In this document: positions 59,444 to 64,000 of the stretch, piece by piece
Numbering within the stretch: the first letter of the stretch is position 1
Layout: every line of letters starts with the position of its first letter
Assembly (NCBI GenBank): GCA_965659685.1
Contig: CBFHXB010000003.1
Span: 1 to 64,000 of the forward strand
DNA from: MGIIa-L3 sp11892u
GTDB taxonomy: Archaea; Thermoplasmatota; Poseidoniia; Poseidoniales; Poseidoniaceae
Reading direction: 5' to 3'
DNA length: 64,000 nt
The notes under the pieces: model-generated
Databases searched by the model: none
The model's input: only the letters and a program-made list of their open reading frames with translations
What the model was told of the DNA's origin: nothing
Program-made: the position numbers and the translations under genes

Positions 59444-60706
59444 TCAACGCGGGTCAGGCGTGCCGAGGCTCGGCGTTTGGAAATGCAAAGCACTCGCTTC
59501 GAGGGACACGACCGCGGGCAGAGGCCGTCCAGCCATGAAATCCAAGCAGGCTCCACCGCCGGTGGACACGTGGCCCATGCGGCGGGCCAATCCACGTTTC
59601 ACGACCAACGTTGCCGTGTGGCCGCCGCCCATCACGGTGAAGGCCTCGCTCTCAGCACATGCGTTGAGCATCTCAACGGTGCCCAACGCGAAGTCGTCCA
59701 TTTCGAAGACGCCTGCGGGGCCGTTGAGGATGACCGTTCCAGCGGATTTGATCGCGGCCGACAAGCGGCGAATGGACGTCAGGCCCATGTCGAAAAGCGG
59801 AGCGGCCACAGGAAGGTCGTCGAGCGTCAGGTCAACACGGTTCCCTTCGACGTTCGCGGCGAGATCAACCGGAAGGTGCAACCGTTCCCCAAAGTCGAGG
59901 AGGAGTGATTTCGCCATCTCGATGGTCGGATGCCACGCAGGCCCGAGTTCACGGACAAGGAAGTCGTGGTTTTGAGCCCCGATGTCGGTGCCGGCGAGTT
60001 CGATCATGAGGTTGGCCACGCCTCCGGTAAACCACACTTCGTCGGCGGTGCCTGCTCGGAGCATGTTGTCGGCCACTTGGATGGAGTCGTCCACCTTGAT
60101 GCCCCCCAACACCGCCAAACAGGGCCGGGCTGGTTCGAGCAAGGCCCTGTTGAGGGCCTCGATTTCTTGCTGCATCAGCACGCCGGTCAAACACGGCAAG
60201 TGGTGCGCAAAGCCGGTCATGCTCGGGCTTGCCCGGTGCGCACAGGCAAAGGCGTCGTTGACGTAGAGATCGACCACGCTCGACAGACGTTCCACCAGCT
60301 GTGTTTGGCCGGTGATGGCATGGCCTCCTTTGATCGTGGTTTCTTCCTCATGGCCACGGACGTTGTTGAGCATCAAGACCTGTCCGGGTTCGAGGGACTC
60401 GATGGCCGCCATGGCTTGTTCGCCACAGACGTCGTCCACCCAATCGACACGTCGTCCAAGCAGGCGCCCAAGTTCTCGAGCATGGCCGAGGGTGCTGGTG
60501 AAGTCCGCTTTGCCGGGACGTGATTGATGTGCCAAGATGACGACCTTGGCTTGGCTCAAGCGGTTCAGGGTCGGGAGGACAGCACGGATGCGCGTGTCGT
60601 CAAGGAAGGCCTTCGTCGTGGGGTCAAGCGGGCTGTTCAGGTCAACCCGAAGCAAGACCGTGCGTCCGCTGACCTCGACGTCGTCGAGCGTGAGGACGCG
60701 CCCCAT
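59444..60706 (-). CDS. pgk: Phosphoglycerate kinase
   Basis: A 420-residue enzyme of archaeal PGK length. Motifs include LLRVDLNSPLD (the R-V-D-x-N-x-P signature, residues about 17-28), LNNVRGHEEET, DLYVNDAFACAHRASPSMTGF, AVLGGIKVDD, and the C-terminal nucleotide loop GPAGVFEMDDFALGT with MGGGHTATLV. It transfers phosphate between 1,3-bisphosphoglycerate and ADP. ATG 60706 (MGRVLTLDD) fits the family start; the frame extends 23 codons upstream toward the next gene without homology. It is followed by tRNA-Thr. Confidence 0.94.
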   Translation of the reverse strand: MGRVLTLDDVEVSGRTVLLRVDLNSPLDPTTKAFLDDTRIRAVLPTLNRLSQAKVVILAHQSRPGKADFTSTLGHARELGRLLGRRVDWVDDVCGEQAMAAIESLEPGQVLMLNNVRGHEEETTIKGGHAITGQTQLVERLSSVVDLYVNDAFACAHRASPSMTGFAHHLPCLTGVLMQQEIEALNRALLEPARPCLAVLGGIKVDDSIQVADNMLRAGTADEVWFTGGVANLMIELAGTDIGAQNHDFLVRELGPAWHPTIEMAKSLLLDFGERLHLPVDLAANVEGNRVDLTLDDLPVAAPLFDMGLTSIRRLSAAIKSAGTVILNGPAGVFEMDDFALGTVEMLNACAESEAFTVMGGGHTATLVVKRGLARRMGHVSTGGGACLDFMAGRPLPAVVSLEASALHFQTPSLGTPDPR

Positions 60707-60752
60707 GACCCGCCCAAGTGCAACCGACGTTTGAGCATCACGGATGAGGCGG

Positions 60753-61751
60753 TCACGACATGAATTCGTCGCCAACGCTCCCTGTGTCCTCTTCGGCGGC
60801 CGGTTTGTTCCAGAAGGTTCCCTCCCCTTCGAGCGCTTGAGGCGCGGGTTGGCTTTCCACCGCAGGTGGTGCCACCGGGACGGGTTCGACGGGGGCCGGA
60901 GCGCTCACGGGTTGCGGTGCTGGTTGGGCCGGAGCAGCAGCGGACATGTTCACGGCCATCGGTTGCGCTTGTTGCGTGGGGGCCTGCACCACGGTGGTGC
61001 CTTGCGGTACCACCGGCGTTCCATAGGCGCCCATCACGGCCCCCGGTACGACGGCAACCATGCCAGGCTGAACGGGTTGAGCAGGAAGGATGCCTGCAGC
61101 GTTGGGCATGGACTGAACGGGTGCTTGGACCATCCCTGGTCCACCGTAGGCGCCCGGGACCGTGCCCATCGTCTGCATGCCGGGATGGCCGGAGCCCTGC
61201 TGAGCGTAGGTCATGGTGGGAGCAGGATCGTCCAAGACGGCCCACAAGACGAGGCCAACGATCAACACGAGGATGCCGAGGCAGCATCCGAAGAAGCCGA
61301 AGCCCGCGGCTGCGATGCTTGTGCCGGTGGGGTCTCTGATGACGGACACTTCGACGTTGGAGGTGATGTCCAAGGCCATGGTCCCTTCTTGGAAGGTGTC
61401 ATCGTCCAGGGGCACGATGTCCGCAACGTGGAGCCAACCGTCTGCGCGATAGTATGCTCCACCGTAGTCGTATCCAGAGGAGTCACAGAAATCGTAGAAG
61501 TAGGGGTAGGGCTTACCGTTGACGTCGACCGACATGGTGATCTCGTCGCATGAGTCCACCTGCGCAAAGACGCTCAGGTAGTTCCATGGCGTCACTGAGA
61601 TACTTCCGTCTGTGCCGCTGTAGACGACCTCTTCCGTGGGGTCGACGGTTCCGCCTTCTGGGGCTGAAGCCCCGCCGATGACCATCAGCAGGATGCCCAA
61701 GACCATGAGACCGGCTCCGGAAATCAACGTCCACTTCGCTCCACTGTGCAT
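60753..61751 (-). CDS. Membrane protein with Pro/Ala-rich cytoplasmic tail
   Basis: A 332-residue protein with one helix at about 8-28 (TLISGAGLMVLGILLMVIGG) and a second at about 148-172 (AAAGFGFFGCCLGILVLIVGLVLW). The external domain of about 115 residues between them is beta-rich, with a Cys pair (DSCDEI, YDFCDSSG) and many Tyr. The tail (about 175-332) is low-complexity Pro, Ala, Gln and Gly, ending in acidic residues. No family recognised. Start ATG 61751; no clear TATA. It lies 46 bases upstream of pgk. Confidence 0.72.
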   Translation of the reverse strand: MHSGAKWTLISGAGLMVLGILLMVIGGASAPEGGTVDPTEEVVYSGTDGSISVTPWNYLSVFAQVDSCDEITMSVDVNGKPYPYFYDFCDSSGYDYGGAYYRADGWLHVADIVPLDDDTFQEGTMALDITSNVEVSVIRDPTGTSIAAAGFGFFGCCLGILVLIVGLVLWAVLDDPAPTMTYAQQGSGHPGMQTMGTVPGAYGGPGMVQAPVQSMPNAAGILPAQPVQPGMVAVVPGAVMGAYGTPVVPQGTTVVQAPTQQAQPMAVNMSAAAPAQPAPQPVSAPAPVEPVPVAPPAVESQPAPQALEGEGTFWNKPAAEEDTGSVGDEFMS

Positions 61752-61836
61752 GTGGTTGCATTCATCGGCCCCATCAAGACGCTATCGGCGAACGCCGTGG
61801 ACAGTGTTCAAGTCCTGATGCCGGCGGTTCAGGTCC

Positions 61837-63117
61837 ATGGAGGGTCCTGCATTGAACGCCGAAGACCTCCTTGGCCCCGACGGGGAAGATTGGCGGGTGC
61901 CGGTGTCTGAGCTGGAACACCGTCAGGGCGAACTGGCTCACCGCCTGCGTGAAGCTGGCCTCCCTGGGATCCTCATCCAGCACCCCATCGACCTGTACTA
62001 CTACACAGGAGGGCGTCAGAACGGCGCCCTCTTCGTGCCTGCAGAAGGTGCTGGCGGCTCCAAGGACGCCGGTGGTGACGGCCCGGTGGGCTACGTACGC
62101 AGGAGCCTCCGTCGTGCGGTGCACGAAGCAGGTGGCGACGATGCGCCACACGAAATCACGGCCTTCCCGAGCCTTCGGGTGTTCGCAGAAAGGCTCCGCG
62201 AACGGGGCGTCAGCGAAGCACCTGCCCTTCAGCTCGGAGAGATCCCGTCAACCTTCGCCACCAGGTTTTCTCAAGCACTCTCTGGATTGGGCGCCTCCGG
62301 CGACGGCACAGCGGTTGTCCACGCCCAGCGTGAATCCAAGTCCGCATGGGAACTCGCATGCATGGAAGAAGCCGCAGGCGTGCAAATTCGCATGTTCGAG
62401 GCCGTGGAAGCGGTCGGCGGAGAAGGCGTGTCCGAACTCGACCTTGTGGCTGCAGCCGAGGCCGTCAGCCGCTCCGAGGGCTTCGCCGGGCAGGTCGAGA
62501 TGCGGCGTTATCCGCTTCAGTGCGATCGTGCGGTGGTGGTGTCAGGTCGCTCTGGCGGCGTGTCCTCCTTCTTCGATTCAGCCGTGGGCGGCGTGGGCCC
62601 GCATCCGCTCTCCGGAATGGGGGCTGGATTTGCCAAGGTGAAGGCCAACGAACCGGTGCTGGTGGATTTGGTTCACCTTCACCGTGGTTACGTGGTGGAC
62701 ATGACGCGCATGTTTGTCGCAGGCAGCATGCCCAAGGTGTGGGAAGAACGGCTTGAGGACATGATTGCGGTCAAGGAGGTCGTCGTTGACGTGCTTGACC
62801 GAGGTGAACACTGCAGCAAAGCATGGGAGGAAGGCTTGGCGTTGGCCACCGAGTTGGGCCATGCCGATCACCTCATGGGCATGGCTCCAGATCAGTCTCG
62901 TTTCCTTGGCCATTCCGTCGGTCTTCAACTCGATGAGGCTCCGGTGGTGGCGAAAGGATTCGACCGCCCGATGCCGCTTGGCGGCACCATGGCCATCGAA
63001 CCGAAGGTGGTGCATCAGGAAGGGTGCATCGGATCCGAGGACACGTGGACGCGTGATGAGGACGGACTTCGACCCCTCACGGCCGGCGGTGCTTGGCCTT
63101 GGGTGACCACGTGGTGA
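61837..63117 (+). CDS. M24 family metallopeptidase (Xaa-Pro aminopeptidase-like)
   Basis: A 426-residue protein with a creatinase-type N-terminal domain (about 20-170; GILIQHPIDLYYYTG is typical) and a pita-bread peptidase domain. The five metal ligands are visible: Asp pair in VDLVHLHRGYVVDMTRMF, His in FLGHSVGLQLDE, Glu in MAIEPKVV and Glu in GCIGSEDTW. The enzyme should cleave Xaa-Pro peptide bonds using two metal ions. ATG 61837 starts the family match. Its stop overlaps the next gene's ATG as TGATG. Confidence 0.88.
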   Translation: MEGPALNAEDLLGPDGEDWRVPVSELEHRQGELAHRLREAGLPGILIQHPIDLYYYTGGRQNGALFVPAEGAGGSKDAGGDGPVGYVRRSLRRAVHEAGGDDAPHEITAFPSLRVFAERLRERGVSEAPALQLGEIPSTFATRFSQALSGLGASGDGTAVVHAQRESKSAWELACMEEAAGVQIRMFEAVEAVGGEGVSELDLVAAAEAVSRSEGFAGQVEMRRYPLQCDRAVVVSGRSGGVSSFFDSAVGGVGPHPLSGMGAGFAKVKANEPVLVDLVHLHRGYVVDMTRMFVAGSMPKVWEERLEDMIAVKEVVVDVLDRGEHCSKAWEEGLALATELGHADHLMGMAPDQSRFLGHSVGLQLDEAPVVAKGFDRPMPLGGTMAIEPKVVHQEGCIGSEDTWTRDEDGLRPLTAGGAWPWVTTW

Positions 63118-63386
63118 TGATCATGAACACAGCAACGGACCGGGACACGATTTGCACGAAGCAAGAAGGTTGGACCTTGGAAGACGTGGGGAAGATCATC
63201 CCGGTTCGCGTCACCCCAAACGGCTCCTACCGCAACGAGCCTGTGGTCCACGTGCATTGCCAAATGTGCACGGCGGAATTCATCGGGCCGGCGCGTGAAG
63301 CCGGCGGCTTTCTGGGCGGGCACGAATGCTTGCACGCGTGGGAATTGGCCCAAATGATGGGCCGTTCCGACGGATTGATCGAATGA
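63117..63386 (+). CDS. Small Cys/His-containing hypothetical protein
   Basis: An 89-residue protein starting on the A of the preceding stop (TGATG). It contains VHVHCQMCTAEF and GGHECLHAW, that is CxxC plus nearby His and Cys, a possible single zinc site. No family recognised. Translation is probably coupled to the M24 peptidase. Confidence 0.58.
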   Translation: MIMNTATDRDTICTKQEGWTLEDVGKIIPVRVTPNGSYRNEPVVHVHCQMCTAEFIGPAREAGGFLGGHECLHAWELAQMMGRSDGLIE

Positions 63387-63429
63387 ACGCCAACGGTGCG
63401 TTCATGTTCCTCCGGGCACAGCGGACATC

Positions 63430-64000
63430 ATGCCTGCCAAGCCCTACTCCCCTTCGCACATTGCGGCGGTCGCCGGCGGGTTCACCGAACTTCGCCTTTC
63501 AGGCGCGGTCAAGACCATGCTCGTTGAGGCCCTGTGCGAGGAACTCGACCGGCTTGTGCCTCAGATGGAAGCCGCGACGTTGGCCGTTGACGAGGAGCGC
63601 AAGACCTTGGACGATGCCGCACGAACGCGGCTCAACTACAACCGAACCCGCGAGCTGATGATCGACCGCCTCGACGCCTTGGAATCGGTCGGTTCAGCGG
63701 CGGTTCAAGGCGCCATCGAGCACCTTGAGACCTACCTCGGTACCGTGTTGCAACACGCCGGCCAAGCGGCGGAAAACGACCGTGTGGCCACCATCAAAGA
63801 TCGTCATCTGACCCAAGCCCTCGAGCGCCTCGGGCCAAGCGAAGCCGAGGAGGACGCACCGCAACCCATCGTGGGTGCAGAAGCCGTCATCGAAGCAGAA
63901 CCTCTGGTCGTCGGTTCCGGTGGAGGTCTCCTGACCGAGGGCGCGTTGGTGTCCATCGCCAAGAGCCATGCGGGCATGCCGGTCACCTTGGAGGCGGCCC
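63430..64000 (+). CDS. Multi-histone-fold protein (3' truncated by window edge)
   Basis: The frame runs off the window; 190 residues are visible. Residues about 97-135 (AAVQGAIEHLETYLGTVLQHAGQAAENDRVATIKDRHLTQAL) are split here as AAVQGAIEHLETYLGTVLQ and HAGQAAENDRVATIKDRHL. They closely follow helices 2-3 of archaeal histones, where A-G-R-x-T-I-x-x-x-D is typical. Residues about 9-70 (SPSHIAAVAGGFTELRLSGA onward) look like a helix 1-2 start. A further helix 1-like stretch, GALVSIAKSHAGMPVTLEAA, begins at about 171 just before the edge. This suggests two or more histone folds in one chain, joined by an acidic linker. ATG 63430 lies 43 bases after the preceding gene. Fold assignment is by eye. 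Confidence 0.62.
   Translation, partial: MPAKPYSPSHIAAVAGGFTELRLSGAVKTMLVEALCEELDRLVPQMEAATLAVDEERKTLDDAARTRLNYNRTRELMIDRLDALESVGSAAVQGAIEHLETYLGTVLQHAGQAAENDRVATIKDRHLTQALERLGPSEAEEDAPQPIVGAEAVIEAEPLVVGSGGGLLTEGALVSIAKSHAGMPVTLEAA

Noticed and set aside
1..64000. CRISPR arrays, insertion sequences, prophage genes
   Set aside because: No regularly spaced repeats, transposase motifs or phage structural genes were seen on either strand.

Overview
The window (64,000 bases, GC-rich) looks like one contiguous piece of a euryarchaeal chromosome, most likely Marine Group II (Candidatus Poseidoniales, Thermoplasmatota) or a close relative. This is inference. The support is archaeal RadA, the archaeosine synthase radical SAM subunit RaSEA, an AK6/Fap7-type adenylate kinase, a Ygr210/YchF-type GTPase, an initiator tRNA with archaeal features, and several TATA boxes placed about 27 bases before a start codon, as expected for leaderless mRNAs. 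Mixed in are FtsZ and bacterial-looking metabolic genes (NADP isocitrate dehydrogenase, MaeB-type malic enzyme, a folate-branch PabB-PabA fusion), plus very large secreted, membrane-anchored proteins. Genes are tightly packed, often with 4-base overlaps, and no gene-free stretch reaches 300 bases.

Layout. 1-7460: a two-gene AddB/AddA-like helicase-nuclease; the first gene is cut by the window edge. 7454-9417: methyltransferase, prolyl iminopeptidase, small wHTH regulator. 9571-13503: operon-like run of coiled-coil protein, phosphatidylserine-decarboxylase-like protein, secreted alpha/beta hydrolase and RaSEA. 13544-17160: a small membrane protein, a degenerate heme-copper-oxidase-subunit-I-like protein fused to two EF hands, and a GTPase that apparently starts at CTG. 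17162-20508 (minus): zinc-ribbon membrane protein and the pabC-pabBA pair for p-aminobenzoate. 20552-28984 (minus): a 2810-residue surface protein of propeller repeats and FN3-like modules. 29059-32940: pyruvate kinase divergent from malic enzyme-phosphotransacetylase. 32910-39150: small genes including a pseudo-FGE membrane protein, a prostaglandin-E-synthase-2-like GST, RlmH, DUF2203, cobalamin adenosyltransferase, NUDIX and DHH enzymes. 39151-47981: MMPL-family exporter, small membrane protein, a 1150-residue helical protein with a C-terminal PIN nuclease, isocitrate dehydrogenase, OsmC. 48044-50403: secreted/anchored proteins and the initiator tRNA. 50545-54108: radA, ftsZ, AK6 kinase and a CDP-alcohol phosphatidyltransferase. 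54184-58022: a second large surface protein and a small membrane protein. 58004-63386: SAH/MTA deaminase, tRNA-Thr, phosphoglycerate kinase, membrane protein, M24 peptidase. 63430-end: the start of a multi-histone-fold protein, cut by the edge.

Together the genes cover central carbon metabolism around pyruvate and isocitrate (pgk, pyk, maeB, icd), DNA repair and division (AddAB-like pair, radA, ftsZ), lipid head-group chemistry (decarboxylase and CDP-alcohol transferase), tRNA/rRNA modification, and a large investment in cell-surface proteins. No CRISPR array, insertion sequence, prophage or replication origin was seen.
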